A stretch of 64,000 nucleotides of DNA, from positions 1,061,309-1,125,308 of the forward strand of contig NW_003314267.1 of NCBI RefSeq assembly GCF_000143415.4. The letters are read 5' to 3'. The notes below the pieces were generated by a model, which saw nothing but the letters and a program-made list of their open reading frames with translations, had not been told where the DNA came from and searched no databases. Position numbers and translations under genes: made by a program. Shown here one piece after another: positions 1-12,921 of the stretch. Position 1 is the first letter of the stretch. Every line of letters begins with the position of its first letter. The stretch comes from Selaginella moellendorffii. Taxonomy: Eukaryota > Streptophyta > Lycopodiopsida > Selaginellales > Selaginellaceae.

Positions 1-544
1 GTGTTGAAAGAAAATTATAAAACTTATTCATTGATCTTTAGTAGGCTAAGAGAAGTTGGCTTTAACATCCAAAGCGTGCACCTTGCATAGACATGGTCAA
101 TTGGAATGTGAATATGGTAGGTAAGATCATCACAAAAACAATCATTAATACACTTCATCCAAGCCTTATACTGATGGTTACCATTAATAATTTGGAACAT
201 TGTCCTTGCAAGCTGCTAAGTTTCAGAATGGTTAATAAGCATATTATCAAATTCAAGGGACTTCCTCTTCCAAATAGGATCCTAGCTATTCACAATCTAG
301 GGTGTGATGGTAATAATATTTATTATTCCTAGCTTGTAGAAAGAAACTAGAAACATACTAATATTTGTCACAAGGCCATTCTTTTTGAATAAACTATATA
401 TGTCCAAGTTAACATACTTGGATGCTATGTGCATAAAGTTTGTCTCAAAGTTTACTGCAAATGGTAAGAGGGGATTTTATTGATCAAGTTGGTATATATA
501 TAACTTCGCCCCCCTCGGGCTGCCGAACTACCCGGTTGAGCTTG
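1..544. other. AT-rich DNA without a recognisable gene
   Basis: No open frame here shows a known domain or plausible splice structure. Composition is AT-rich and resembles the decayed repeat DNA that fills most of the first 32 kb. A GC-rich block (cccccctcgggctgccg) begins near 508 and leads into the hairpin-bearing repeat that follows. Confidence 0.5.
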
Positions 545-716
545 ACCTCGGGCACTTTTGCAGCCTGTGGGACCAAGGTTATTTAAAAACCTTAACCCCC
601 CAAACTATGGAATTGCCTAAAGTGGCTGTCTTAAGTTCGACTTCGGGCACTTTTGTGGCTAGGGGGCCAAGGCTATTTGAATAACCTTGGCACCCTAGGC
701 TGCAAAAGTGCCCAAG
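545..716. repeat. Two direct repeats with internal hairpins plus an inverted copy
   Basis: A unit of roughly 100 bp occurs twice in direct order. Each has a 'cgggcacttttg' core (near 549 and 644), then 'gggaccaagg' or 'ggggccaagg', then a short palindrome; the second palindrome (667-690, ccaaggctatt / aataaccttgg) is clear. The core then recurs in reverse complement at 697-712 (aggctgcaaaagtgcc against ggcacttttgcagcct at 551-566). RNA from this block could fold strongly. It may be part of a transposon end; no family is recognised. Confidence 0.6.
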
Positions 717-1078
717 ATGGCTGGGAAAAATGCTTGGCTTGGCACAAAAATGCTCGAGGTCGAGCAAATGGCTGAAGTGGCCACTTGAGAAGGAGGAGAA
801 AAAAGAAAAAAAAGGCAAGAAAATGGAAGAAACTCACCTTTAGTGGCATCATTTTAGTTGTGTGCTTGATCCCACTCACTCTCAATCTTGTGCGCTGGAT
901 CTTCTCTCACATACTACTCGCTCTCTAGCCTATTGTTGGCTTTCTTGCATACTGCTGGCTTTCTCGTGCACTGCTTGATCTCTTGTGCGCTGCTCAATCT
1001 CTCATGCAAATGATCAATCACTCTGAATCTCTCGCATATTCAATTGCTCAACAACTTACAGCTCAAACATTGGCTGCT

Positions 1079-1118
1079 ACCCTAACCCTAATCCTAACGG
1101 GCTGCCCTAACCCTAACC
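1079..1118. repeat. Short telomere-like CCCTAA-type stretch
   Basis: Imperfect tandem CCCTAAC/ATCCTAAC units, interrupted by 'gggctgc'. Plant telomeres are normally CCCTAAA, so this is not a clean interstitial telomere. It may be simple chance repetition after a CT-rich stretch (840-1020). Confidence 0.4.
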
Positions 1119-2900
1119 AATCTTGCATCCAAGTAGTTTATTCCAAATAACTTAAATCTCGGCCGTTTGTTTCATTATTACCATATTAGTATATCATAGA
1201 TCTTATTTTATCTTATCATTATTTGTTGCCAATTTATGGTTTATTATTTTATATACTTTAATGACAATATAAGTAGCACCTGTCAATGTTTAAATTATTG
1301 GAGATATGATACTAATTTCTCCCAAAATTATAGAAAGGATGCATTCTCATCAATATTCTCATCATACATGTTTTGGATTTGTTACAAGAAATTTAGAAAG
1401 TATAAATAAGGCATGTTGCATTACCACATAAAATATGTTGTACTATATTAATTCATAAATTGGATGAATCCTTATCCATAAAATTTATTTTATGTTGTGT
1501 AAGAACCTAAACTATACACACGTGCTCTAAATGCCATTGAGTAGCATTTGCACTTAGTGTTTGTACTTATGGATAAAACTTGACTCATACTGAAAATTGA
1601 ATCTATATCATTGAAGAATTATCATTCACCTAACATTTAAGATTTGATAAATTAATAACACTTTGCATGTGTTGACAATTGGATCAGATATCTTGGATGT
1701 ACAGGCCATAGCAAAATATTATTGCTGACATCATCACTAACAATCAAACTTCATGTGCTAACAACTCTTTCTTGTATCTATGTACATTCATATATTAAAT
1801 ATCATAATAGACGACAATAACATTACAATTGTCACATTTGCATATGTTAGATATGCTGTAATAGTTATATTTATTTTGTATATTGTTGACATTCTCCTTA
1901 AATTTCAATTTATATTTTATTATGGATTTTTATAAGCAACATAAAGAGAGATAGAGAATTCCAAAACTTATAGAGAAGGATGAAGAGGTTTCTTCTAAAT
2001 TTTTGAAATCACCCACCACTTTCATTCTCTCAAAGCTTTGTTTTTGAAAAAAATATATATTGCTATTTTGACCTTCGTCTTGGCTCTATTTCGTTGGAGG
2101 TTGTGATTTGCAATAACACCGGTGTGGTTGCATGCTTGGAGTTTCTTCTTTCTAATGTGGGTGAGGGTAGACAATAGTGAGATTCGCAAAATTCCAAATC
2201 CAAGGAAATATAAGTTTTTGGATCTTCAATCAAAATCCTAAAATATACTTTAGCCAAAGTGAATATCAAACAAGAGTCAATTATCATCCTTTCCTCCTCT
2301 TCTAGTTCAAGTGGTGAATGTCAACCCTAAATTCACTAACTCTATTTTCAGCAATATTCAAAGTTATAATGCTTTCTAATTTTCCTACCTTTCAATTGAT
2401 CTATGCTTATTTTTGTACAAACCCATAAGCGAGCTTCCATCTTACTACAATGGCAACATCTTTTTGAAACTACCACTTCTTATCAAAAACACTAGTTCTA
2501 AATGGAAGGGGATGGAGACCAAGTAGGATGTCCACAATTGGTGTAAAACGAAGATCATATACTTTTAGCATTTCGAAGGCACATTGTCTATAGTTCATTG
2601 TGGCGGATATTTGGATTACGTGGATGAAGTATGCAATCGAGATCATTGTAGAAATTTCACATTTGTTGAAGGGTTTATAATCAATTTGTGAACACAATCC
2701 CTAAGCCCCAAAGTGAAGCCAAAAGAGGGCCATGTGGTAGTGGCCAAAACAAAAACCAAATGAGCATAACATGTTTAGACTAAAAGCTCTAACTTGGATA
2801 GTTGAGAGTGCAAGTGGATCTCTCAACAAAGTGCTCAAGGAACGAGCATGAAGCAAGCAGTAAGTGAGTCTTTAGAAAAGGGATACAAAAGAACCAATAC
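1119..2900. other. AT-rich DNA, no gene seen
   Basis: Short frames on both strands are unrelated to any family I recognise and have stops in all frames. No LTR, inverted-terminal-repeat pair or RNA gene is visible. Probably decayed repeat DNA. Confidence 0.45.
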
Positions 2901-2904
2901 ATGA

Positions 2905-4700
2905 CATATAAAAGTGTCAAGATAGAGTCTGAGATGGAGTCTGAGAAGAAGTCCAAGATGGAGTCCGAAATGGAGTTTGATATGGACCTGAGATGGACCC
3001 AAGATAGAGTCTGAGATGGAGTCCAAAATGGATTTGAGATGCACATGAGATAGAGTCCAATATGGACCTGAGATAGAGTCCGAGATTGTAGCGCACCTTA
3101 TCTCTCTCCCCATTTATTCCCCAAGGTTCCAAAGATCCACGGTGACAGTATATTCAAATCTTATCCCATGATCACATGTGCTACACTCACCCCCCCTTCA
3201 GAGATGTCAATGTTCTTATTGACTATTGACTAACAACCCCTACTAATCCTTCCATTATTACTACTTATCTACCAATCCTTCCATTGTGTAGACCAACTAT
3301 TCTATATGAGGCAACTAGTCATCCACCCATACTGTAGTCCCACAGTGGATACTTTCGTCCATGGATACTCTACACAAGAGGAAGGACGTATACATAGATG
3401 CCGAATACGTACGATTTCAAATTTAGGGGTAGGAATATACCTTGTTCAAGGGTATATTATATTTTTAAGTAGCCACTAATCAATGGGAATCAAACCCGTG
3501 CCATTTGCTCTGATACCAACTATAGCGCACCTTATATCTTTCTCCTCATAAGCCAACTGGAAAAGGGGTAATTGCTTGATGAGAGAGCCCTTAATGGCTA
3601 TTTTATCCCCATTTATTCCCCAAAGTTCCAAAGATCCATGATGATAGTATATCTAAATCTCATCCCATATTCATATGCGCTACAAAGATGGACTTAAGAT
3701 GGAATCCAAGATGGACACGAGATGGAGTCTAAGATGGAGTCCGAGCTTGAGTCCGCGAGATGGACTTGAGAAAGAGTCTGAGGGTGAGACCGAGACTGAG
3801 ATTGAGACCGAGTTTGAAACCGAGACTAAGTCTAAGTTTGAGTCCAAGTCCGAGGGTGAAAGCCCAAAATGTTCATCTCTCAGACCCTGGGGTGAGCTCC
3901 AAAAGTATAGTAGAGGGAAGACTCTAGTGGAGCTAGTTTGGCCAGGAAAGGCTAGTGTGACCAAGGAAGGATATACCCATATGATGAGTGATGATATAAT
4001 TGTTGAGGAGTCCAAGGCTAGAGTGAATATAGATAGACAAGCACGGTAGCTTAGTGAAGTGTTCAAGAGCCAACTCTAGTTCCCCTGGGAGATCGAATGG
4101 TCAATGCTCCCAAATTAAGTGTGGGTGGGCACTACCTTTCAAAATGTCATCACAAAGTCCCAGACTATGGAAAGGAAAAGGAGTAGTCCTCTAGTGTAGT
4201 GACCAAGGATATGATTATATGGTGAGGAAGTCCTAGAGGATAATGGGACTTAGTGATCGGGCCTTTGAGTCTTGACTTAGTGGTGGTATTAGTGAGCAGA
4301 GTTGTAGATAAAGAGGGACAGAAGAAGGGAGATTAAGGAAGGGTGTTTTCTATGTCTTCGGACATCCTAAATTTTCCATTCTACTTTAGTCAAGAGATAA
4401 CCACTCATGGGTAGATGGCCCAGTTCTTAAGAGACAGAACTAGGATGTAGATGGTTTTGGACTACTGATGTGATAAGGGTGAATGAACATGGCCTTAATA
4501 TAATGGGCTGATATGTTGGTGGTACCTTTGAGTGTTGGTTATGGGATCAAATATATGGAGCATTTGGACTAAGTGTAAAAGCTAAGTGGCATAGATGCTG
4601 GATGTCTTAAGTCAGAAATAGAACTTATGGAAGTCGTGAGCGAGACTCTTCTAAGTGGTTAAAGGTGTGGTTAAATGACTAAAGTAGAATGGAAAATTTA
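2905..4700 (-). mobile_element. Degenerate element with GATGGAGTCC repeats (copy 1, inverted relative to 22.6-31.3 kb)
   Basis: From 2905 to 3086 and again from 3685 to about 3850 the DNA is an imperfect array of gagatggagtcc-like units. The 3700-4695 part is the reverse complement of 30,246-30,960 joined to 22,637-22,957, so it is a second copy of the internal region of the 22,481-31,539 element, in opposite orientation. It lacks about 110 bp present at 30,510-30,616. The array is interrupted by a TRIM at 3087-3684. Flanking LTRs of its own are not visible, so this copy is truncated. Frames in the array give low-complexity Glu/Thr/Ser/Lys-rich peptides; I do not consider them genes. Confidence 0.65.
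3087..3684 (-). mobile_element. TRIM (miniature LTR retrotransposon) with iMet primer-binding site
   Basis: Terminal direct repeats at 3087-3185 (tgtagcgcacc...gctaca, shortened by a deletion of about 60 bp) and 3521-3684 flank about 335 bp of non-coding DNA. On the minus strand the LTR is followed by a primer-binding site: + strand 3507-3518 reads gctctgatacca, the exact reverse complement of the plant tRNA-iMet site TGGTATCAGAGC. The other end carries a polypurine tract, seen as ctcacccccccttc from 3186. Flanks gagat (3082-3086) and aagat (3685-3689) match at four of five positions, a probable decayed 5-bp target duplication. It encodes nothing and must be moved in trans. Confidence 0.85.
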
Positions 4701-7700
4701 ATCATTTACATAATCCTCCTACCCATGACACTATTATTATTGGATTCAAGTGTCAATTTTGCAAGAATGCTCCTCTGTGTTGTGCCATTTGTGATGCCAA
4801 AATGTATTACTTTCTTTCTTGGGATGGAATGGCTGAAAGAGCTATAATACATGTTAGTACATAATGTAAAAAGGGATATAAAAGAGTTATCTCAACCATT
4901 TTAAAAATGTTATGTAGGAAAAAACTATGAGAAACTCATTTACAACTCCAAAACATATTTAGAAGACCATCCTCAAGAATTTTATCACAAACACTTTATT
5001 CAATTTGAATTTACAAAAGACTTAACTAGATAAGGCTAGCTTGTGAGACTTATTATGAGGTATATAACCTACTACTAACCTAAGAAGGCACATTTATTAT
5101 ATTTTACATGTTATACTAATATTTTTTTTTCACATTATATTCTTTAGGATAAAATCTTGGATGTGTGAATCTCAAGAGGGGAAGTTGCAATAAAAAATTT
5201 ACTCCATCCTTAAATTGAAATGAACTTATCTGTATGAGTTTATCTATGAAAATTTATTTCCAAACCAAGTTGTCAATGAGTAGGAGTGCCTCTTCATCTT
5301 CAAGATGTCTATAATGGGCTCCACCTCTAGTGTAGATCTTGTCTTCCGAATAAATATATTTGGGTCAAGTGACCTTTCTGATGCATGGGTATAATTTGAT
5401 TATATAGAGTAGGTATTTTAATATTTACCTTCTTCATAGACTATGCTATAACTTGATAATTGTGGTAGCAAAGTTTAAAGTACAAGACTAAATTTTCTAG
5501 AAAATATTTGGAAATCTTTCTCTCATATTGTGTAGACAAGTAAGCCTACTAACTTTTGTGGTTTTATAACAGATAAAGCTAGTGAAAACTGGAATAGTGT
5601 TCGAATAGTTTTTGGGAATGGTCAACCCTTTGAAGGTTGTGAGAGGATTTATGAATTCCATTGGGCTCAAAGCCTAAACCAACACTACCACCTTATCAAG
5701 CTAAAGTTTAAATCAATATTTAAGGAGTTATGTAAATAGTGGCAAATTGCATCCTTTGAAGAGGAGCACAAGGTGAAGCCAAACAAAATCTAGATATGGT
5801 GGAGTGAAGATGGTCATATAAACATAAGTTGCTTACCTCAACTTGAGTTGTGGTTAAGGTGCTAAGAGGTTAGGATGTTTCTGTGAGGACATCATATTCT
5901 TTAGGTTGGTTTCTCTTTTTTCTTCTCTTTTAATACCTTTTAATATCACTTTTTTCATTAGGACCAACCACTTGAGGACCTTATATACAACCCAACTATG
6001 AATTTTTATGAGAATAAGCAGTAGAGTTAACATTCCTTTGAGGTAAGGAAAGGGAAGATAAATTCATATAAAGCATGTCTATCAAATCTAATATACACTA
6101 TAGAGCAGTCTTCAAAAGCATTGGCATTTGAGGAAGGAAGATACATAGGAATAAGGCCTTTTATTAAGATATTACATGATCGAATGAAGAAGAAAGTGAC
6201 TCCACCAGCCTAAAAGCTCAACTATAATTAAGGAAGTGGTCTGTGATACATCTATAGAGTACACTCCTAGGCTTTTATTAGTGATATGAAGATTGTCCAC
6301 TTGAAGTGTCACTTTTCCTTTGCTAGTAAAGATGTTGGCATAACACTTAGAGCAAAAAGCTCTTATAGACATGGTGTTGAGTACCATTTTGCTCCAAGAC
6401 ACTACCTTCGAACTAAGCCATTTCAAATGGTTAATGAAAAGAGTGCATCACAACATGTTAAAATCATTTATCATAGCTTAGAGCCAAGGCAATGAACAAT
6501 TTATTGAGTGCTAACAAAATCTAATGTAAAGTGTGTGGAAATTCTTTTAAGGGGCAAGTGTTGGGTTTAAATTTGTGGTGATAAATCTTCTTTTGTTCTA
6601 GCTCTATGTTTTTATGAGGAATGAAAGCAAGTATGATTTTCGAGATGGTGCTAGTTGTATTGTTACAATGCTAATGCTAACCATATAAAGCAGCTTGAAG
6701 ATACTATAGTGACAAAATCTAATGCAATACCTAAAAAATGGCTAGTTGCTAACAAAGTTGTAGTTACTTCGGATGAAATTGAAAACTTTGAGAAATCTAG
6801 TTTCAATCTTGAAAGGAGAGTTGGACATGATTGACAAAACTAACATTATTTCCACAAAGATGCATAAGAGGCTTACAAGAAAAGGTAAAGTAGTTAAATT
6901 TATTAATACCATTTCCAAATAGAAGTTTAGCTCAAACGCTTGAGTGTGAGATTCTCTCTAGATTGCAAATGAGTATATAGTCAAAACAAGGTGGAAAGTA
7001 CACAATTATCATTTAAAACTTTCCTTCTTACACATGCCTCGACTTTATGAAGCGTGAGGACATGGGAAGGCATATACTCCTTACAAGTATATATATTACA
7101 TCTTCATGAACACTTTATATCAAGATTCTAAAGTGGACATTCATATACACTAGACAAACCTTACTATTACTGAATTGTATAAAACTTTTAGAGTTACTAT
7201 ATTTGCCAAAACTATCAATATTTATTCTCTATCAATAATATAAACTTAGTATACTTTATATAACTAGCATTTCTATTTTTGCCATATTAAAAAATATTTT
7301 ATGGTAGTTTGTCAGATCCATATATCTATGAAATAAAATTCCACAAGTTTTTCCACAACCACAAACTATGGATCACAATCTTAAAATTTATAAATCTTTA
7401 TAGATCTTTAAGATCCATAAATTTTATGACAAACCATTCAAGATTATATTTTAGAGAAGAACTAAGTCTTTCTTTGATATATAATAAGCTTATATCAATA
7501 GTTGTTTTTTTCCTTTCAAACAGTTACATGGATTTGCATAGAATTTTATTTTAATTTTAATAAATTTTAAAATTTGAAAAATCTAACATTTACTGGCAGT
7601 ACAGATTTAAGAAAGTGATAAGATTACTTTTTCTACAAACAAATCTTATCTTATTTTATGTTTTAACAAACATCCTTATTATAGCATATAGTAAATATAT

Positions 7701-10628
7701 AAATTGTTAGAATAAGATGTGTTCTTTAGAACATTTTTATCTATATAATGTTTAAAGAGTTATAAAAATATTAGGTTCACCATAACCTTGTTATTTTGAA
7801 GTTTATAATATTTATATTAAACTACAATTGAAAATTGAGCTCAACTTGCGAGCTCAACTCCTTAGCTTGTGAGCTCAAGAATGATCTATACTTTGATATA
7901 GCAAGAATCCATGACCTTGACATATTAGAAAAAAATGCTATAATGCCTCAAGAAAGCAAATACTACAAAAGATATGTCTATAAAGGTTGTATAGAGTGTA
8001 TGATGTTTCTTCAAGTTTGAAAACTTTGGTATATTAAGGAAAATTAGAAGTTACAATCTAAGCAAAGGTTGAAGCTGAAAAGAACCACCAAGCTTCCAAA
8101 GCCAAACTATTAAGCAAGAGCCAAAGTTGGGCATTTGACATAACAAAATAAAAAGATAAATAAATGAGAGAAGATTGTTGTACTAAAAAATTACAATAGG
8201 GGAAGCTAAACAAAGTCACTAAAAGTAGTTAAAGGCAAAAACTTGGAGCTTGGGGGGTTCCTTAACTTAGGAATCCTTTCATTTTTTTTAATCCACCTAG
8301 ATACTATCCCACAACCTAAGAATAACATTAAAAGAAGAAGATGAAAAAGGGCAGTCATTAGTTGCCTCAGTTGACCCCTTTTCATTATCACTATAGATGC
8401 CCTAAAGTGGTATTTGCACAAATGCAAGAACTTTCTAGAAAGATGCACTTAAAGGAGTTCCTAAATGGAAATTAAAACCCAAAGAATGAAAGTATGGTTT
8501 GGTGATGGGATAAGAAACTTAGATCCAGGAGAAAACACTCAAAAATCACTTCAAAAGTAGCTGCGATACATGAGTTTCTGTCAAAAAGAGGAGAAAACAA
8601 AAAAAAAGCTCTTTTGTGAAGGAGAAATAAGGAAAAAAGATGAAAAGAGCACATTTTTGCAATCCTAACAAATAGTGGTTAATGTCGCAATAAGAACCCA
8701 TGAAGGAAAATCTATGATTTGGAAAAGAATCTCTCAAGAATTCTCTCTTTCTTTCTAAGATATGATTCTACAATGGATTTTCATAAAGAACTTTAGCTCA
8801 TAGAATTATTCAAGATTGAACTCACTGGGAAGCACTCAATATAATATATAACCCTAAAAAAAGAAAATATAGAAAATAGTGATAAATCACATAAAAAATA
8901 ACTCGAGAGTCTTGGTTTAGGGTTTCTAGACACAACTATGATGAAAGAACATTACCTGCCTTGATCCATGCAATATTTAGGGTAAGCCATATATCTAAAA
9001 AAAGTTGAGAAAGAGATCTATGTTAAATTGTGAGTCATTACAATCTCTAAATAAGTAAGTACTTTTCATGCTTTTTTTTTCTATCTATCAATTTTCCTTT
9101 ATGTGTTTTTTTAGGAAAGCCTTCTCAAAAGTGGTCAAAAGTCATCTATAAGACATATACAATATTAATAAGCTTTTGAGAAAATGTATATTTCCATAGA
9201 TAACCTATAGCTTTAACATTGACTAAGAACTTTTTAGCAAAATATGGATTATGGATTCCTATAATAAAGTTGTAATAGCAAAAGAAGTAAATTGCCAATA
9301 TATAAGTGGTATGACTTTTCCCTTTTATGGTGATGTATGATTTAATAGTGCATTCTCTAGGTTTCTAAAGTGGCTTCATGAGAAAAAAAAAGTTCTCACA
9401 TTCTACGTGATGTTATAGACTTTTAGTGTTGCATTGTTACAGTTAGTGGCCAAGATCCTTAAGATTCCATAGTTTGGAGGCAAACTTCCTAAAATATTTT
9501 ATCTGTAATATTCTGGTCTAAGAGAAAATTCTTCTCAAATATTTATGCATTGTCAACAAGCATATATAAAACTGTGAGAGTTCTTGGGAGAGAAAAAAGA
9601 GGCTTATTTACTTCTACAGCTTATAAAGAAGAGCATTAAGGTTGAAATTCAACAAATGGCAACTTCTATGGAATGTTATTTTTCTATGTTAGAACAAAGT
9701 TATAAATCCTTCATATTGTAGAGATCTAGTGGCAAAAGAGCCAATCTAGAGTGTTCTTCTTCTCCATAGAGCTTATATTTGATTTAGGGATTTTGTTGAT
9801 TTTTTTTAATTTTGTTTTGTAGCTTGTATTAACAATCACTATAATGCCATTTCTTGCAACATAAAGCACCAATTCTCTTATTGTTTCTTTCATTTGATTA
9901 CTTCTAGCTCTTGGTAGAAGCTCTTGCATCATTTGTTGGATGGTTCTTCATAAAAATTCCAAAAAAAAATTATAAATTGTCAAACTTCAAATAATAAATG
10001 ATATTGTTTGCCCAAAGCCCCTAAAGCCCACACTCACTGTCACTTGTTCGTGCCCTCACACTATTAATGATCTTTTTGTTAGTTGCTCAATGCCTTTGCT
10101 AGTGCCTCCCTTGCTCATATAGTAATCACCACCCTCATTTGCCACTTAGTGCCTCACTTCAAACCCTTTACAACATGTTCATGCCTCTCTTGTTCACATG
10201 ATGATCATTACTACTAGGGCCTCATTCCAAACCCTGTAATGCTTGGTAGTGCCACTTCCCATTCAAAGATTAAACTCAAACCCTCAAACCTAGCTTTTCA
10301 ATGATTGTTGCCTAAATGGCACACCTAAACCCTAATTATCAATTCATTATACTCATGTAGTGATCACTACCTAATAAAAACCCCGACTATCAATTGTGAT
10401 CACTACCAGCCCAACAAACCTTGATCTTGAAAAATCTTTATAAGATACATAATTCAAAAATTCCCGCTCAAACCAATAATTCTTAAGTCATGTTAACTAA
10501 CTTGAAATGTAACCCAAAAGTAGCAAAAGATGTGAATACCTATTTCATAATTTCACCTTAAAATACTAAAACAATGGAGAAAAAACCCAAAGGTGGTGTC
10601 AAAACTATCTAATCAAAGGTGGCCTAAG
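4701..10628. other. Long AT-rich stretch without recognisable gene
   Basis: Stops are frequent in all frames and no domain can be read. A few patches look like decayed coding DNA (for example the + strand around 6510-6560, with two close cysteines, and 6770-6830), but no family can be assigned. Between 10,010 and 10,450 there is a loosely repetitive CT-rich text (words such as 'agtgcctc' and 'gatcactacc'). I see no LTR pair or complete element. Confidence 0.45.
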
Positions 10629-11060
10629 AGCCACACTACCAAATCTGTTAGTTGGCTAAAAGAATTACACCATATGTTGAGATTAATATTTAGCAATTTA
10701 TTTTGGTCCGATTGGGTTAGACCTAAGAGGTAGGGTGTCAAGAGAGCAAAACTCTTGGGATAGCTATAGAACTTGAAGACATAGCTGAGTTACTTGACAA
10801 CCTTCTACTCCAACCTAGGCAAAAATACAATATAATAATTTTACAAGGGCATGAACTTGTAAGGAAATGTAATGGATTGTAAATAACCAAAAAGAACAAC
10901 TTTAAAAACTGATCTATAGAGTTTAAATATAAGGAGAAAGTGCACTTCTTTTTTTAATTGGTTAAAAAATTTAAGATACTTGAGGTTAAACATCCTTATG
11001 TAAGAGTAGTACTGTGTTAGATGACCTCCCGAGATGTCTAAATTCAAAAGATATCTCCTT
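10629..11060 (+). mobile_element. Fragment of a second TRIM family (internal end plus one LTR)
   Basis: This stretch is a diverged copy of the TRIM at 60.3-60.9 kb in the opposite orientation. 10,629-10,877 matches its internal region ('ctaaaagaattacacc', 'gtagggtgtcaagagag', 'gcatgaacttgtaagg'), and an LTR-like segment begins at 10,878 with tgtaaataaccaaa. The far end near 11,060 is blurred and the first LTR is missing, so this is a truncated relic. Confidence 0.65.
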
Positions 11061-12562
11061 TTAACCATTTCTTAGCATCTTTAGGATGTAAATCTAGAAC
11101 ACTGTCCTCAAATTCTTCCCCCCAAATTCTCCAATCATGATAGTGCTCACTAACACTACCATTAGGTTAGGGCCTAAAAGTTCATCCACCTCTAGAGCCC
11201 TATACAAGCCTTGTGGGTACTCTCCCCACCTTCCACCACCAAAGTGCCTTAACCACATGGCTAAAATGAGGTTTTAATGAGCCATATAAGGTATCTAACA
11301 CTACCACTAGATTAAGGCTCAAAAGCTTGTCCACTTCCAAAGCAATATGCAAGCTTTATAGGTACTCTCCCTATCTTTCATCGATAAACAAGCTCTTAAG
11401 TACAATCATTAGGAGAATATCTAAGGTAGTTGACCAAATAATAGAATTTGTGATATTAATTCTTAAGTCAAGTATAGTAACAACCTCAAACTCTTGCTCA
11501 CCAATAATAACCTTGGTGGAATATGAGTGGGATTAAAAGGGGTGTGATAAAGTGTCAATAAAGAAACACAAAAAACTAAATGCAGACCCATAAATGGTGG
11601 AAAATTGAGTTGATAATTGACCTCAAAGAAGTAAGAAAGCATAAAAAAAGGAGCAAAATATTGATAATCTAGCTTATTGCAAAAGCATATGGTCTATTAA
11701 TAATGATAAAGAAGAATCCAATTGGAAAATAAGGACCAAGTTAGCAAGAATGTTCAATAGCTATATGGCAATGAGCAACTTGAGCATGAGAAAGGTGATG
11801 ATAAATATTTTTTTTTCAACATTTGGTCTTACAAATGATTTTATTAAATATGACTAACAAGGATAAAGGCTATAGTTAAGAGTAACATGTTGAAGAATGT
11901 TAAGAATTATTAAAATCAAACTCAATAAAAAGAAAGAAATCAACCTAATCATCTTGCTGATGGGAAATAAAGCATTGAAGATACTGCTCAAGAGTTTGAA
12001 TAGTACACTTTGATTGCCCATCATTTTGAGGAGAGTTTCTTTTTAAAAATTTTAAGAAATATTTTGTAAAGATAATGATTAGGGCAAGGATTTAGATTTC
12101 TAGTGGCTGCCATAGGTTTTACTTTCACTAGGAAATGACATAGGGATTGCTGTAAGGGAGAAGCTCTACCCAACTCTCATCGTTACACTACTACTATAGT
12201 GAGCTTAGTGTCTTTACACTAACATCTACTCTACCCCCATCATGAATCTTTATGGCCAATAGAAAGATAGATAATATAGTGAATCTTCTAAGCAAGCAAT
12301 TGCTTGGTCTACCACAACTAGTGATCTAGAGTGGAGTCTTGTTGCCAAGCTCTAGCAAATCCGGGTAAAAGAATGCCCAATCTTTTTGACATTACTTTCT
12401 CAAAGGGTATTCTAGGTGCCAAAGCTATGCCCAGTGCTTAGTCTAGGTTGATCGGTTGATTCAAGGTAAGATTTAGTCAATGGTGAATCTTGAAGATTCA
12501 AGATTGTGGCATGTATGGATTGGTGGTGTGTTTTTGAATTTTGATCAATGTGACATGGATTT
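11061..12562. other. AT-rich DNA with two fragments of a dispersed repeat
   Basis: 11,197-11,296 (caagccttgtgggtactctccc ...) matches 30,510-30,616 in the nested element; a shorter second copy follows at about 11,331-11,380. No gene is visible in the remainder. Confidence 0.45.
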
Positions 12563-12827
12563 TGTTAGGAATTCCCCAATTCTTGCCACATTCCTAACTC
12601 TCGCTCATTCATGATGATGACATGGTGCCTCCTCGAGCTCAGCTATATTTAGGCCGTCCTCAATCCAAGAGTGGTGGAGCTTCATCAACCTATAGTATAT
12701 ATAGATTAGCCTTGTTCCATTTCTCCACAATCTGAATCAATGCCAGTCTAAGGCCTTTTCTTCGTCTCCACTAGTTTTTCTCTGTCTTTTGCGTTTTCCA
12801 GTCTTGATCTTGTTGGGGGTCTTGACA
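12563..12827 (+). repeat. 5' LTR of the chromovirus
   Basis: Begins TGTTAGGAAT and ends GGGTCTTGACA, matching the 3' LTR. It carries 'tatagtatatataga', a probable TATA region, near 12,692-12,706. About 95 bp present in the 3' LTR between 'cctaactct' and 'gatgatgacatgg' are missing here. Confidence 0.9.
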
Positions 12828-12921
12828 GTTTGATTCAGATTGTGCTTTTTGATTTTGCTTTAGCTCGTTTTGATTGTTTGATTGCCTTTGCCTTTTTCCC
12901 CCTTTTCTTTCTTCTTTGTTG

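Noticed and set aside
1079-1118. Interstitial telomere
   Set aside because: Too short, interrupted, and the unit (CCCTAAC) is not the normal plant telomere unit.
2905-3086. Regularly spaced short repeats reminiscent of a CRISPR array
   Set aside because: Units are degenerate, contiguous without unique spacers, and lie in plant retroelement DNA.
3675-4066. Overlapping 124- and 128-codon frames on opposite strands
   Set aside because: Both arise from the low-complexity repeat array and its flank inside a degenerate retroelement; biased composition on both strands, no domain.
6500-6830. Possible BED-type zinc finger (C-K-V-C-G-N-S-F-K-G) of a hAT transposase
   Set aside because: Only two cysteines are visible, stops interrupt on both sides, and no downstream transposase motif can be read.
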